The notes: generated by a model from the sequence alone, not told the origin. Shown: positions 8,813-19,062, counted from the stretch's first letter. The stretch is DNA of 52,571 bases from Pseudobutyrivibrio sp. UBA1225 (GCA_002309345.1 DBWZ01000004.1:1-52571); one strand, 5' to 3'. Numbers and translations are program-made.

Positions 8813-10396
8813 ATGATTAAAATAGATCAAGTAAAGCTTTCGATTACAGCTGATGACAACCAAATCAAAGAAGCTGTTGCCAAGAAGCTTAAAGCACAAA
8901 TCAAAGATTTTAAAGAGTTTACTATTCTTAAAAAGTCAGTTGATGCTAGAAAAAAGCCAGATGTTTACTTCGTATATTCGGTAATGGTTAAGCTTAATTC
9001 CAAGTTGGAATCTAAAATCTTATCTAAATTAAAAAAGGATAATAACGTAAATACGTATAAACCTAAAAGCTATAGGATTCCTCTAAATAGTCGAGAGGAT
9101 AATAGCCCAATAGTGGTTGGCGCTGGTCCAGCAGGCTTGTTTGCAGCATATATTTTTGCTCTAAATCATATGAATCCTATAATTTTTGAGCGTGGTAAGA
9201 GAGTAGAAGATAGGACTGTTGATATTCTTAATTTTTGGGAAACAGGAGTGCTTGATGTTACGTCTAACGTTCAGTTTGGTGAAGGCGGTGCCGGAACTTT
9301 TTCAGATGGCAAATTAAACACTCTTGTTAATGATAAGCTAGGGCGCAACAAGTTTGTCCTTGAAACCTTTGTTAAGTTTGGCGCGCCATCATCTATCCTT
9401 TACGATTACAAGCCACATATTGGAACAGATATTCTCAAAATCGTAATTACGAATCTTAGAAATGAGATTATTAACCTGGGTGGTCAGTTTTATTTTGAGA
9501 CACAGGTTGATGATTTTATTATAGAAAATGACACTATTGCAGGTGTTATTGCTGGAGGCAAGGAATATCACTCTGAATCTGTGATTCTTGCTATTGGACA
9601 TAGTGCAAGAGATACATTTTACAAGCTTCATGATCTAGGTTTTAAAATGGAAGCCAAGGATTTTGCTGTTGGATTTCGAATAGAGCATCCTCAAAAGATG
9701 ATTTCAGAATCCATGTATGGACAAGCATATAAAAGCATGGAGCCTGCTGCCTATAAGCTTGCTGCCAATCTTGCTAATAAGCGAGGGGTTTATTCTTTCT
9801 GTATGTGTCCAGGTGGTTATGTGGTCAATTCTTCTTCAGAAGAAAACAAGCTTGTAGTTAATGGAATGAGCTATTCTAAACGAGATAGCAGTAATGCAAA
9901 TAGTGCTATTGTAGTTACAGTTGGGGAAAGGGAATTCGATAAGTCAAATCCTCTGTCAGGGATAGAGTTCCAGCGCGATATAGAGTCAAAGGCTTTTGAA
10001 TTATGTAAAGGTAGAATTCCTCAACAGCTTTATGGGGATTTTAAGGACAATCGTTTAAGCGATTCATATGGGGATTTTTCCTCTGAGGCTAAAGGAAAAA
10101 CAGCCTTTGGTATGCTTTCTGAGATATTTTCTCATGAAATCAACCAATCTATTATTGACGCAATGGGCATCTTTGGTACTAAAATAAAAGGGTTCGATAG
10201 ATTAGATTCAATTCTATCTGGAGTGGAAAGCAGAACCTCATCTCCGGTTAGGATTAATCGAAATGAATTATTTATGTCAAATATAAAAGGCCTCTATCCT
10301 TGCGGAGAGGGCGCTGGATATGCAGGTGGAATTACATCGGCAGCGATGGATGGACTTAAGGTCGCCGAAGCGGTTATCGCATATGCGAATTCATAA
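8813..10396 (+). CDS. FAD-dependent protein, COG2509-type dehydrogenase
   Basis: 527-aa cytoplasmic flavoprotein. An N-terminal extension of about 95 residues precedes the FAD-binding motif VVGAGPAGLFAAYIFA (~residues 100-115); the NVQFGEGGAGTFSDGKLNT segment and the C-terminal YPCGEGAGYAGGITSAAMDG motif are hallmarks of the COG2509 family (uncharacterised FAD-dependent dehydrogenases). The catalytic substrate is unknown. It follows the BaiN-type gene by 50 nt and precedes mutS by 24 nt. Confidence 0.83.
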   Translation: MIKIDQVKLSITADDNQIKEAVAKKLKAQIKDFKEFTILKKSVDARKKPDVYFVYSVMVKLNSKLESKILSKLKKDNNVNTYKPKSYRIPLNSREDNSPIVVGAGPAGLFAAYIFALNHMNPIIFERGKRVEDRTVDILNFWETGVLDVTSNVQFGEGGAGTFSDGKLNTLVNDKLGRNKFVLETFVKFGAPSSILYDYKPHIGTDILKIVITNLRNEIINLGGQFYFETQVDDFIIENDTIAGVIAGGKEYHSESVILAIGHSARDTFYKLHDLGFKMEAKDFAVGFRIEHPQKMISESMYGQAYKSMEPAAYKLAANLANKRGVYSFCMCPGGYVVNSSSEENKLVVNGMSYSKRDSSNANSAIVVTVGEREFDKSNPLSGIEFQRDIESKAFELCKGRIPQQLYGDFKDNRLSDSYGDFSSEAKGKTAFGMLSEIFSHEINQSIIDAMGIFGTKIKGFDRLDSILSGVESRTSSPVRINRNELFMSNIKGLYPCGEGAGYAGGITSAAMDGLKVAEAVIAYANS

Positions 10397-10420
10397 AACA
10401 TAGAATAGGTGGGAATAACA

Positions 10421-13030
10421 GTGGCAGAATACACTCCAATGATGCAGGAGTATCTTAAGACAAAAGAAGAATATAAGGACTGTATTTTATTTTATCGTTT
10501 GGGAGATTTTTACGAGATGTTCTTTGAGGATGCCAAGACGGTATCCAAAGAACTAGAACTCACTCTTACTGGTAAAGCATGCGGAGCAGAAGAGAGAGCG
10601 CCTATGTGCGGCGTTCCGTTTCATGCTGCAGACACATATATAAACAGACTAATCTCAAAGGGCTTTAAGGTGGCAATCTGCGAGCAGGTTGAGGATCCTA
10701 AAGAAGCCAAAGGTCTTGTGAAACGCGAGGTTATCCGAGTTGTCACACCAGGAACCAACATCGACCAGATGGCTCTTGAAGAGGGGAGCAACAATTATAT
10801 CATGTGTCTCTATTATAACCGAGGCTTATTTGGCGTTGCTTCTTGTGATGTATCTACTGCAGATTTTTATCTTACGGAAGTAAATGATTTGCGAAAGATT
10901 ACAGACGAAATTTTTCGCTTCAATCCAGCTGAAATCATCTACTCCAAAACAATATTTGAATCAGGAATTGATATAAATGAGATTGCAGAAAAGCTTCAAT
11001 GTTCTTGCTCAAAGCTTGACGATTCATACTTCGATGAAACCTTAAGCACCAGAGAGCTCCTCAATCACTTTAAGGCTCATTCGCTAGAGGGGCTTGGGCT
11101 AATTGATTTTGCTGTTGGCAGAATTTCTGCAGGTTCGCTTTTATTATATCTCAAGGAGACGCAGAAGACAGAGCTTGCTCATTTGACGCATATTACGCCT
11201 TACACAGATGGCAAATTTATGCTTTTAGATAATTCTACACGCAGAAATCTTGAGCTCACCGAAACTATGCGAGACAAACAAAAGCGCGGTTCTCTTCTAT
11301 GGGTATTAGACAAGACTAAGACGGCAATGGGGGCTCGGCAGTTAAAAGGATTTATTGAGCAGCCTCTCGTATCAGTTGATGAAATCATCAAAAGACAGGA
11401 TGCGATAGAAGAGTTTAACGGTGCTTTGATAGACAGAGAAGAACTCAGAGAATATCTTTCATCTGTTTATGATTTGGAGCGTCTTATTACAAAGATATCA
11501 TATCAGTCTGCAAACCCTAGGGATTTAATAGCCTTTAAGCAATCAATCGGAATGCTTACACCAATAAAGACTCTACTTAGTGGTTTTCATTCTCACTTGA
11601 TTAAAGATATAGATGCTGACATAGATGATATGAAGGACTTATTCATGCTTATCGATTCTGCCATAGACGATGAGCCGCCTATTTCTTCACGAGACGGGGA
11701 TATAATTAAGGCTGGATATAATCAAGAGGTTGATAGACTTCGCTCTGCCAAAATTGATGGCAAAAAATGGCTTGCAGAATTAGAGGCAAAGGAGCGAGAT
11801 AAAACTGGTATCAAAAATCTCAAGATAAAATTTAATAAAGTTTTTGGTTTTTATCTTGAGGTTACAAATTCGTATAAAGATTTGGTGCCGGATTACTACG
11901 TTAGAAAACAAACTTTGGCTAATGCCGAAAGATATTACACTCCAGAGCTTAAAGAGCTTGAGGACAGTATTTTAGGGGCTGAGGATAGACTTAATACAAT
12001 CGAATATGAATTTTTCAAAAGTGTTAGAGACACAATTGCCGGTGAGGTGGATAGAATACAAATTAGCGCCAAGGCAATTGCTCTTTTAGATGCAATCATT
12101 TCTCTTTCGGTTGTTGCTGAAAAGAATCATTATACTCGTCCTGTGATTAACAATCGCGGAGTTATTGAAATTAAAGATGGCAGACATCCTGTTGTTGAAC
12201 AGATGATAAATGCAGACCAATTTATTTCAAATGACTGTTATCTTGACATTGATAGCAACACAATTGCTATTATTACAGGACCGAATATGGCTGGTAAATC
12301 AACCTATATGCGTCAGGTTGCGCTGATAGTATTAATGGCTCAAATAGGAAGCTTTGTTCCAGCTGCATCAGCGCAAATAGGCGTTGTAGATAGAATCTTT
12401 ACTAGAGTTGGAGCATCTGACGATTTATCAACTGGTCAATCTACTTTCATGGTTGAGATGAATGAGGTGGCAAACATCCTTAACAATGCAAGCAATAAAT
12501 CCTTATTGATTTTGGACGAAATCGGTCGTGGAACATCCACTTACGATGGTCTTTCTATTGCTTGGTCTGTTGTGGAGCATATTGCTTACAATATTGGAGC
12601 CAAATCCCTTTTTGCAACTCACTATCATGAACTTACCGAGCTTGAGGGACAGATTAAGGGTGTTCATAATTACTGCATTGCAGTTCAAGAACTTGGTGAA
12701 GATATTATTTTCCTCAGAAAGATTATTCCAGGAGGAGCAGATCAAAGCTATGGTATTCAGGTCGCCAGATTAGCTGGACTTCCAGAAGATGTTTTAGACA
12801 GAGCCAAGACCATAGTTAATTCATTGAATGAAAATGATATTGCTGCAGTATCAGACAGAATTGCAATTCGCGAACACATCGAAGAAAAGCTCAAAGAAAT
12901 TGAAGGAATTACCATTTCCGAAAATGAAGCTGAAATAATTGCGGGGCTTAAAAATCTAGATGTGACAAAAATTACGCCACTTGAGGCTATGAATATTTTG
13001 TATGATTTTCATAATAAGGTGAATGAGTAA
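10421..13030 (+). CDS. mutS: DNA mismatch repair protein MutS
   Basis: Recognises mispaired or looped bases and, with ATP, recruits MutL. Domains in order: N-terminal mismatch-binding domain with the Phe-x-Glu motif (GDFYEMFFEDA), connector, lever and clamp, then the ABC-type ATPase with Walker A GPNMAGKST at residues ~619-627, and ILDEIGRGTSTYDGLSIAW. Length (869 aa) is normal. A longer reading from GTG 10409 is possible, but that codon sits inside the ribosome binding site AGGTGGG (10407-10413); GTG 10421 has 7-nt spacing and gives the usual start AEYTPMMQEY. The stop shares one base with the mutL ATG. Confidence 0.95.
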   Translation: MAEYTPMMQEYLKTKEEYKDCILFYRLGDFYEMFFEDAKTVSKELELTLTGKACGAEERAPMCGVPFHAADTYINRLISKGFKVAICEQVEDPKEAKGLVKREVIRVVTPGTNIDQMALEEGSNNYIMCLYYNRGLFGVASCDVSTADFYLTEVNDLRKITDEIFRFNPAEIIYSKTIFESGIDINEIAEKLQCSCSKLDDSYFDETLSTRELLNHFKAHSLEGLGLIDFAVGRISAGSLLLYLKETQKTELAHLTHITPYTDGKFMLLDNSTRRNLELTETMRDKQKRGSLLWVLDKTKTAMGARQLKGFIEQPLVSVDEIIKRQDAIEEFNGALIDREELREYLSSVYDLERLITKISYQSANPRDLIAFKQSIGMLTPIKTLLSGFHSHLIKDIDADIDDMKDLFMLIDSAIDDEPPISSRDGDIIKAGYNQEVDRLRSAKIDGKKWLAELEAKERDKTGIKNLKIKFNKVFGFYLEVTNSYKDLVPDYYVRKQTLANAERYYTPELKELEDSILGAEDRLNTIEYEFFKSVRDTIAGEVDRIQISAKAIALLDAIISLSVVAEKNHYTRPVINNRGVIEIKDGRHPVVEQMINADQFISNDCYLDIDSNTIAIITGPNMAGKSTYMRQVALIVLMAQIGSFVPAASAQIGVVDRIFTRVGASDDLSTGQSTFMVEMNEVANILNNASNKSLLILDEIGRGTSTYDGLSIAWSVVEHIAYNIGAKSLFATHYHELTELEGQIKGVHNYCIAVQELGEDIIFLRKIIPGGADQSYGIQVARLAGLPEDVLDRAKTIVNSLNENDIAAVSDRIAIREHIEEKLKEIEGITISENEAEIIAGLKNLDVTKITPLEAMNILYDFHNKVNE

Positions 13031-14880
13031 TGGGAATTATTAACGTACTGAGTCAGGAAACAATAGATAAAATAGCGGCAGGGGAAGTTGTTGAACGTCC
13101 TGCATCTGTTGCAAAGGAGCTTATCGAAAACAGTATTGATGCTGGAGCGACAGCTATTTCTGTAGAGATAAAGGGCGGCGGTGTAGAATACCTTAGAGTC
13201 ACTGACAATGGTTCAGGAATCGACAAGGATCAAATTCAAATCGCTTTTTTGCGTCATTCTACAAGTAAGATTAGCAATGCAAATGATTTAGATAATGTGC
13301 GCTCTTTAGGTTTTAGAGGTGAAGCTCTTTCAAGTATAGCTGCTGTTTCTAAGGTAGAGTTAATCACTAAAACGCAGGATTCTCTTTTGGGCGCTAGCTA
13401 CATCATCGAAGGAGCAAACGAGGTGTCCTTAACAGATGTTGGAGCGCCAGATGGTACCACATTTATTATTCGACAGCTGTTTTACAATACTCCTGCAAGA
13501 AAGAAATTCCTTAAGGCAGAAAGTACTGAGGGTAGTTATGTTTTTGATGTAGTGGAACATCTCGCCTTATCTCATCCGGAAATCTCTTTTAAATTTATAT
13601 TAAATGGCAAGGAAAAGCTTATAACTAGTGGAAACGGAGTATTATCTGACACAATCTATCAAATCTACGGAAGGCAGATTGCATCTAACGTTTTAGATTT
13701 ACAATACGAAGATGATAATGTCATGATATCTGGCTTCATAGGTCTATCAGTTATTGCAAGAGGTAACAGAGCATTTGAGCATTTCTTTGTGAATAACAGA
13801 TATATCAAGAGCAACAATCTTTCTAGAGCTTGTGAGGAGGGGTACTACGGATTTTTGATGGGACATCAGTATCCGTTTTTTGTTATCAATATCGTATTTA
13901 CGAATTCATCTGTAGATGTAAATGTTCATCCTACGAAGCAAGAGGTTAGATTTGAAAATGAATCAGAGATTTGCCAAATCTTAACCAAGATAATCAACGA
14001 AAGATTACGTCGAAGAGAAGATGTTTTAGAGGCTCATGTTGAGGAACCAACAAGCAAGATAGAGCCTATTGTTAACGCTAATTTTTCTATGCCTAAACCT
14101 GAAGCAGTATCGGTTGATTTGCCTAAGGAAACAACAGTAAAGCTAAAGCTTCCTGAACCATTTGAAGCTTCTAGATTAGAACAAACAAAAGCAAATATTA
14201 CTGAGCATATTCATGCTGATACAACCTTTGAAAACAAGTTTCAGGCTCAAAATCGTGGCGGCGAAAAATATGAGCAGATTAGCTTTTTAGATAAAGAGGC
14301 AATCAAGGAACACAAAATAATCGGTCAGGTTTTTGATACTTACTGGATTGTTGAATTCGATGGATGTATGTATGTTATTGATCAGCATGCTGCCCACGAA
14401 AAGGTTCTATTTGAAAAGTTTATGGCACGACTAAAAAATAATGACATGACTTCTCAAATGGTTAGTCCACCAGTTATTGTTTCATTGGCGCCCCAAGATA
14501 TTTTATTATTCGAAAAATACAAGGACGCTTTTGAACATATAGGTTTTAGAATTGAATCCTTTGGGGGCAATGAAATTGCAATCAATGGCGTTCCAGGTAA
14601 CATGTTAAACCTCGACCCAAAGAGCTTTTTTTTAGAAATACTTGCAGATTGCTCTTCATACAAGGCTAGCGATTCCTTCGATATGATAGTTGAGCGAGTT
14701 GCGACTATGTCTTGTAAGGCTGCGGTCAAGGGCAACAATCGTCTATCAATTCCAGAGATTAAAACTCTGATAGATGATTTACTAAAACTAGAAAATCCAT
14801 ATCATTGTCCACATGGACGTCCAACAATGATATCATTTACAGAGTACGAGTTGGCTAAAAAGTTTAAGAGGATTATCTAA
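13030..14880 (+). CDS. mutL: DNA mismatch repair protein MutL (endonuclease type)
   Basis: Couples mismatch recognition by MutS to strand incision. The 616-aa protein has the N-terminal GHKL ATPase (ELIENSIDAGA, DNGSGI, LGFRGEALSSI) and a C-terminal domain with the nicking-endonuclease motif DQHA-x2-E-x4-E beginning at Asp451, plus SCKAAVKG and the C-terminal CPHGRP. These identify a nicking MutL, as expected for a bacterium lacking Dam/MutH. The middle ~100 residues are a variable linker. It overlaps the mutS stop (TAATG) and abuts miaA directly. Confidence 0.95.
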   Translation: MGIINVLSQETIDKIAAGEVVERPASVAKELIENSIDAGATAISVEIKGGGVEYLRVTDNGSGIDKDQIQIAFLRHSTSKISNANDLDNVRSLGFRGEALSSIAAVSKVELITKTQDSLLGASYIIEGANEVSLTDVGAPDGTTFIIRQLFYNTPARKKFLKAESTEGSYVFDVVEHLALSHPEISFKFILNGKEKLITSGNGVLSDTIYQIYGRQIASNVLDLQYEDDNVMISGFIGLSVIARGNRAFEHFFVNNRYIKSNNLSRACEEGYYGFLMGHQYPFFVINIVFTNSSVDVNVHPTKQEVRFENESEICQILTKIINERLRRREDVLEAHVEEPTSKIEPIVNANFSMPKPEAVSVDLPKETTVKLKLPEPFEASRLEQTKANITEHIHADTTFENKFQAQNRGGEKYEQISFLDKEAIKEHKIIGQVFDTYWIVEFDGCMYVIDQHAAHEKVLFEKFMARLKNNDMTSQMVSPPVIVSLAPQDILLFEKYKDAFEHIGFRIESFGGNEIAINGVPGNMLNLDPKSFFLEILADCSSYKASDSFDMIVERVATMSCKAAVKGNNRLSIPEIKTLIDDLLKLENPYHCPHGRPTMISFTEYELAKKFKRII

Positions 14881-15819
14881 ATGAAAGATTTAATTATTCT
14901 TACTGGTCCTACTGCAGTTGGAAAGACTGCTTTATCTATAAATCTTGCTAAGGCTGTGGGTGGCGAGATTATTTCTGCTGATAGTATGCAGGTTTATAAG
15001 CATATGGATATCGGCACGGCAAAAGTTACGCCCGAAGAGATGGACGGTGTAAAGCATTATCTTATTGATGCAATCAATCCTACTGAAGATTTTCACGTGG
15101 TTCGTTTTAAAGAGATGGTTTTAAGTGCCATGGATGAAATTTATGCCAAGGGTAAAATCCCTATCATCTGCGGCGGCACAGGCTTTTATATTCAAGCTAT
15201 CTTATATGACATTCAATTTACAGAACAAGAGATAGACTGTGCCTACAGGCGTTCTCTTGAAAAATTTGCTGAGGAAAAGGGCAATGAAGCCCTTCACGAC
15301 AAACTTAAAGAAATAGATCCGGAATCTGCGGAGTCAATTCCTGCAGCCAACCGAAAAAGAGTAATTAGGGCTTTAGAGTACCATCATCAAACAGGTGAGA
15401 AGATTTCAGTTCACAATGCGAGAGAGAAGGAGCGAAAAAGCCCTTATAATTTTGCATATTTTGTGCTAAATGATGATAGAAAGCTGTTGTATAATCGCAT
15501 AGATAAAAGAGTTGATATAATGATGGAGTCAGGTTTGCTTGATGAGGTTAAGGCTCTTATGGAAATGGGTTGCAAAGCTGGTATGACATCGATGGACGCT
15601 ATTGGATACAAGGAATTACTAGCGTATTTTTCTAACGATATTTCTTTAGAGGATGCTGTGGAGCTTATCAAGAAAAACTCTAGAAATTATGCTAAGCGTC
15701 AGCTTACCTGGTTTCGAAGGGAAAAAGAAGTTGTTTGGTTGGATAAAACCATCTTAAAATCTGATTCTGAAATTTTAGATTCTATAATGACAACTCTTAA
15801 AGAGAAAGGAATTATTTAA
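14881..15819 (+). CDS. miaA: tRNA dimethylallyltransferase MiaA
   Basis: Transfers dimethylallyl from DMAPP to N6 of A37 in tRNAs that read UNN codons, the first step toward ms2i6A. The 312-aa protein begins with the P-loop LTGPTAVGKTALS (residues 6-18), then ADSMQVYKHMDIGTAK, and contains GGTGFYIQAIL and the C-terminal YAKRQLTWFRRE motif that contacts tRNA. Length is typical. The start directly abuts the mutL stop; mutS-mutL-miaA is a common bacterial unit. Confidence 0.95.
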   Translation: MKDLIILTGPTAVGKTALSINLAKAVGGEIISADSMQVYKHMDIGTAKVTPEEMDGVKHYLIDAINPTEDFHVVRFKEMVLSAMDEIYAKGKIPIICGGTGFYIQAILYDIQFTEQEIDCAYRRSLEKFAEEKGNEALHDKLKEIDPESAESIPAANRKRVIRALEYHHQTGEKISVHNAREKERKSPYNFAYFVLNDDRKLLYNRIDKRVDIMMESGLLDEVKALMEMGCKAGMTSMDAIGYKELLAYFSNDISLEDAVELIKKNSRNYAKRQLTWFRREKEVVWLDKTILKSDSEILDSIMTTLKEKGII

Positions 15820-15820
15820 A

Positions 15821-17107
15821 GTGTTTAGTATTTATAAAGATTTTGGTATTTCTAAGGAAGTGTACGACTTCGGAGAAAAGGTTTTAAAAAATCTTGAGGG
15901 CAGATTCAAAGAAATAGACGAAGTTGCCGAATACAATCAACTAAAAGTTTTAAAGGCGATGCAGGAGCACAAGGTTGCTGCAGAATGCTTTAACACATCA
16001 ACTGGTTACGGCTACGATGATGTGGGACGTGACACATTAGAAAAGGTTTATGCCTCTGTTTTCAAAGCTGAGGATGCTTTGGTGCGGCCACAAATCACAT
16101 GTGGAACACATGCACTTGCCCTTGCTTTAATGAGCAATCTAAGACCGGGGGACGAGCTTCTATCACCTGTAGGTAAGCCTTACGACACTCTAGAAGAAGT
16201 CATTGGAATTAGACCATCAAATGGTTCTCTTGCAGAATACGGCATCACCTACTCGCAAGTTGATTTACTTGAAGATGGTGGTTTTGATTTTGATGGAATA
16301 AAGGCAGCAATCAATGACAAAACTAAGCTTGTCACAATTCAACGTTCAAAGGGTTATGCCAACAGGCCAACTCTTTCGGTTGAACAAATAGGAGAGCTTA
16401 TTTCTTTTATTAAAAATATCAAATCAGACATTATTTGTATGGTTGATAACTGCTATGGTGAATTCGTTGAAAAAATCGAACCAATCGAAGTGGGAGCAGA
16501 TATGTGTGTTGGTTCTCTCATAAAAAATCCCGGTGGTGGTTTAGCTCCTATTGGTGGATATATTGTTGGGAAAAAAGAATGTATCGAAAACGCAGCGCAT
16601 AGACTTACAAGTCCAGGACTTGGAAAGGAAGTAGGCGCTTCTCTTGGAATTATGCAATCTTTTTATCAGGGATTTTTCCTTGCGCCAACAGTAGTAGCTG
16701 GAGCACTTAAGGGTGCTATATTTGCAGCAAATATTTATGAAAAACTTGGTTATCTTTGTATTCCAAACTCAACTGAGCCTAGGTACGATATTATTCAGGC
16801 TGTTTCATTTTTAAAGCCAGAAGGTTTAATTGCTTTTTGCGAGGGCATTCAGGCGGCTGCTCCAGTAGATTCTTACGTGTCTCCAGAGCCATGGGATATG
16901 CCAGGCTATGACAGCCAAGTAATCATGGCTGCAGGCGCATTTGTACAGGGCTCATCTATTGAATTATCAGCAGATGGACCACTTAGAGAACCTTACACAG
17001 CTTTCTTCCAAGGAGGCCTTACTTGGAACCATGCAAAGGTAGGAATATTGAAGTCTCTTCAAAAACTTGTGGAGGCTTGCCTTGTGAACACATCCCAACT
17101 GTGTTAG
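15821..17107 (+). CDS. ynbB: PLP-dependent YnbB family protein (methionine gamma-lyase-like)
   Basis: 428-aa cytoplasmic fold-type I PLP enzyme of the YnbB family, annotated as methionine gamma-lyase family or 'aluminium resistance' protein. The PLP-lysine region is CVGSLIKNPGGGLAPIGGYI (Lys about residue 233), with the N-terminal FNTSTGYGYDDVGRDTLE and TCGTHALALAL segments. Real substrate is not established. It begins with GTG, one base after miaA stops. In Bacillus ynbB lies near miaA and glnR, so the neighbourhood is conserved; glnR is not here. The last codons contain the probable mreB promoter. Confidence 0.88.
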   Translation: MFSIYKDFGISKEVYDFGEKVLKNLEGRFKEIDEVAEYNQLKVLKAMQEHKVAAECFNTSTGYGYDDVGRDTLEKVYASVFKAEDALVRPQITCGTHALALALMSNLRPGDELLSPVGKPYDTLEEVIGIRPSNGSLAEYGITYSQVDLLEDGGFDFDGIKAAINDKTKLVTIQRSKGYANRPTLSVEQIGELISFIKNIKSDIICMVDNCYGEFVEKIEPIEVGADMCVGSLIKNPGGGLAPIGGYIVGKKECIENAAHRLTSPGLGKEVGASLGIMQSFYQGFFLAPTVVAGALKGAIFAANIYEKLGYLCIPNSTEPRYDIIQAVSFLKPEGLIAFCEGIQAAAPVDSYVSPEPWDMPGYDSQVIMAAGAFVQGSSIELSADGPLREPYTAFFQGGLTWNHAKVGILKSLQKLVEACLVNTSQLC

Positions 17108-17110
17108 AAT
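17082..17110 (+). promoter_or_regulatory. Putative promoter of the mreBCD-pbp2-minC-rodA cluster
   Basis: TTGTGA at 17082-17087, a 17-bp spacer, TAGAAT at 17105-17110, lying across the end of ynbB. The spacer carries a perfect 6-bp dyad, AACACA at 17087-17092 and TGTGTT at 17100-17105, between the two promoter boxes, which could be an operator. The mreB ATG lies 43 nt downstream, preceded by a GGAGG site. Confidence 0.45.
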
Positions 17111-17152
17111 TTTAAAAGGTTTGTATTAAAGCAGAGAAAATGGAGGATAATC

Positions 17153-18166
17153 ATGGCCAATTCATTTGGTATCGATATAGGAACACAAAATCTCAAGATT
17201 TTTGGCGGTTCAAGTAATCAGATCACAAATATCAAAAACACAATTGCAGTCGTTAACAAAAACCAGATGTATTCATATGGTGACAATGCATATTGCATGT
17301 ATGAAAAAGCACCAGAACTAATAGATGTATCATTTCCAATTGTCTCAGGTGTTATTGCAGATTTCGACAATATGCAGACGATGCTTTTTGAAGTCCTTGA
17401 AAAAGATCTCAAGGGCAAAATCAAAGGAGCTGATATCGTAGTTGCAGTTCCAACTGATATCACAGAAGTAGAGAAGAAAGCCTTCTCAGATTTATTTAGC
17501 AAATCAAAGAACAAACCACATTCAATCAAAGTTTGTGAAAAGCCTATCGCATGTGCAATCGGTATGGGCTTAGATGTTGATGAACCTACAGGTATTATGA
17601 TTGTTGATTTAGGTGCAGATACTACAGAAATCTCTATCATTTCTCTTGGTGGTCTTGTTCTTTCAGAATTACTTCCATTCGGTGGAAATCAGATTGATGA
17701 ATCAATCGTTACTTATCTTAAAAGAACATACAACTTAGTTATTGGACAAAAGACAGCAAAGCAGCTCAAAGAAGAAATAGGCTCAGCAATGAAGGGCTTA
17801 GGAGAGAAGCTTACAGTTGTAGGTCGTGATGTTGTCAGCGGTCTTCCAATTGAAATGGAAATCGATAGCGATGTTATTTACAATGCTATGAAGCCAGACC
17901 TAGAGAGCTTCTGTACCAACGTAAGACTTATTCTTGAGAAGGTTCCACCAGAACTTGCCAGGGATATTGTACATTCTGGTATTTATCTTACAGGCGGAAC
18001 ATCAAAGCTCAATCAATTGGCTGAGTTATTTAAGGATTTCACTAAAATAAGAGTCAATGATTGTGAAGATCCAGAAGAGGCATGTGTCAGAGGTTTAGGT
18101 CAGATACTTTCTGATAGCAAATACAAAAAGTATGCCTACAACATGAGAACAAGAATTTTCAAATAA
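17153..18166 (+). CDS. mreB: Rod shape-determining protein MreB
   Basis: Bacterial actin that forms membrane-associated filaments and directs lateral wall synthesis with MreC, MreD, RodA and PBP2. The 337-aa protein has the phosphate-1 motif GIDIGTQNLKIF at the N-terminus, phosphate-2 IVDLGADTTEISIISLGG (~residues 146-163), and the adenosine motif SGIYLTGGTSKLNQL near 280-294. Length is normal. It heads the shape cluster; a GGAGG site precedes the ATG. A short hairpin follows the stop before mreC. Confidence 0.93.
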   Translation: MANSFGIDIGTQNLKIFGGSSNQITNIKNTIAVVNKNQMYSYGDNAYCMYEKAPELIDVSFPIVSGVIADFDNMQTMLFEVLEKDLKGKIKGADIVVAVPTDITEVEKKAFSDLFSKSKNKPHSIKVCEKPIACAIGMGLDVDEPTGIMIVDLGADTTEISIISLGGLVLSELLPFGGNQIDESIVTYLKRTYNLVIGQKTAKQLKEEIGSAMKGLGEKLTVVGRDVVSGLPIEMEIDSDVIYNAMKPDLESFCTNVRLILEKVPPELARDIVHSGIYLTGGTSKLNQLAELFKDFTKIRVNDCEDPEEACVRGLGQILSDSKYKKYAYNMRTRIFK

Positions 18167-18168
18167 TC

Positions 18169-18185
18169 TAGGACTTTTGTCCTTT
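18169..18185 (+). other. Small hairpin between mreB and mreC
   Basis: TAGGAC-tttt-GTCCTTTA forms a 5-6 bp stem just after the mreB stop. It has only a short T tail, so at most a leaky attenuator that could lower mreC expression relative to mreB. Confidence 0.3.
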
Positions 18186-18198
18186 ACATTGAGGTAAT

Positions 18199-19062
18199 AT
18201 GAGACAAAAAAAATCAGGTGGAGGAGTACAAAGTAAATATCTGCTAATGATACTTTCAATCATGTGCGTTATGCTTTTGTTCTTTAGCTATTCCACTGGA
18301 TTTACTGGTGGACCACTAGAGACCATAGCAAATCACATTTTTATACCTATGCAAAAGGGTATAGATTATATTGGAAGCAGTATTACTTTCTCATCTGCTG
18401 ACACCAAAACAAGACAGCAGCTTGTTGCTGAAAACGAAGATTTACAAAATCAAGTTGAAGCACTTAAGGCTCAAATCAACATTATGGAGCTCAAGCTTAA
18501 TGAACTTGATGATTTACAAAAGTTATATGATTTAGACAAAAACTACTTAGATTACGAAACAACCGGTGCTAGAATCATCGGTCGTGGTACATCTAATTGG
18601 TTCAATACATTTACAATCGATAAAGGCTCAAAGGACGGCATCAAGGTCAATATGAATGTCATTGCAGACGGTGGCTTGGTTGGTATAGTCACTTCTGTTG
18701 GCGATTCCTACGCCGTAGTTCGTGCCATTATCGATGATACAGCCAATGTTACAGCTACAATACAATCAACAGAAGACAACTGTATTGTTAGCGGTTCCCT
18801 TGAGAATATGAAAGAATCCAACATGATTCTATTTTCATATTTATATGATGAAGACGACAAAGTAGCTATTGGAGATGCTGTAGTTACTTCGAATATTTCT
18901 GACAAGTTTTTGCCAGGTTTGATGATAGGCTACGTTTCATCAGTTGACAAAGATGAAAATGAGCTCACTAAATCCGGTACAATAACTCCAGTAGTAGACT
19001 TTAAACATTTAAATGACGTGCTTGTTATTTTGCAGCTAAAGGAGTCACATAAAGTTGAATAA
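18199..19062 (+). CDS. mreC: Rod shape-determining protein MreC
   Basis: Bitopic membrane scaffold that joins MreB filaments to the PBP2/RodA synthase. The 287-aa protein has one N-terminal transmembrane segment (residues ~15-35), a coiled coil (~70-108), then the two beta-barrel domains with the family sequences ARIIGRGTSNWFNTFTIDKGSKDGI and GLVGIVTSVGDSYAVV. Length and order are normal. GAGG at 18191-18194 precedes the ATG. The stop overlaps the mreD start. Confidence 0.93.
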   Translation: MRQKKSGGGVQSKYLLMILSIMCVMLLFFSYSTGFTGGPLETIANHIFIPMQKGIDYIGSSITFSSADTKTRQQLVAENEDLQNQVEALKAQINIMELKLNELDDLQKLYDLDKNYLDYETTGARIIGRGTSNWFNTFTIDKGSKDGIKVNMNVIADGGLVGIVTSVGDSYAVVRAIIDDTANVTATIQSTEDNCIVSGSLENMKESNMILFSYLYDEDDKVAIGDAVVTSNISDKFLPGLMIGYVSSVDKDENELTKSGTITPVVDFKHLNDVLVILQLKESHKVE

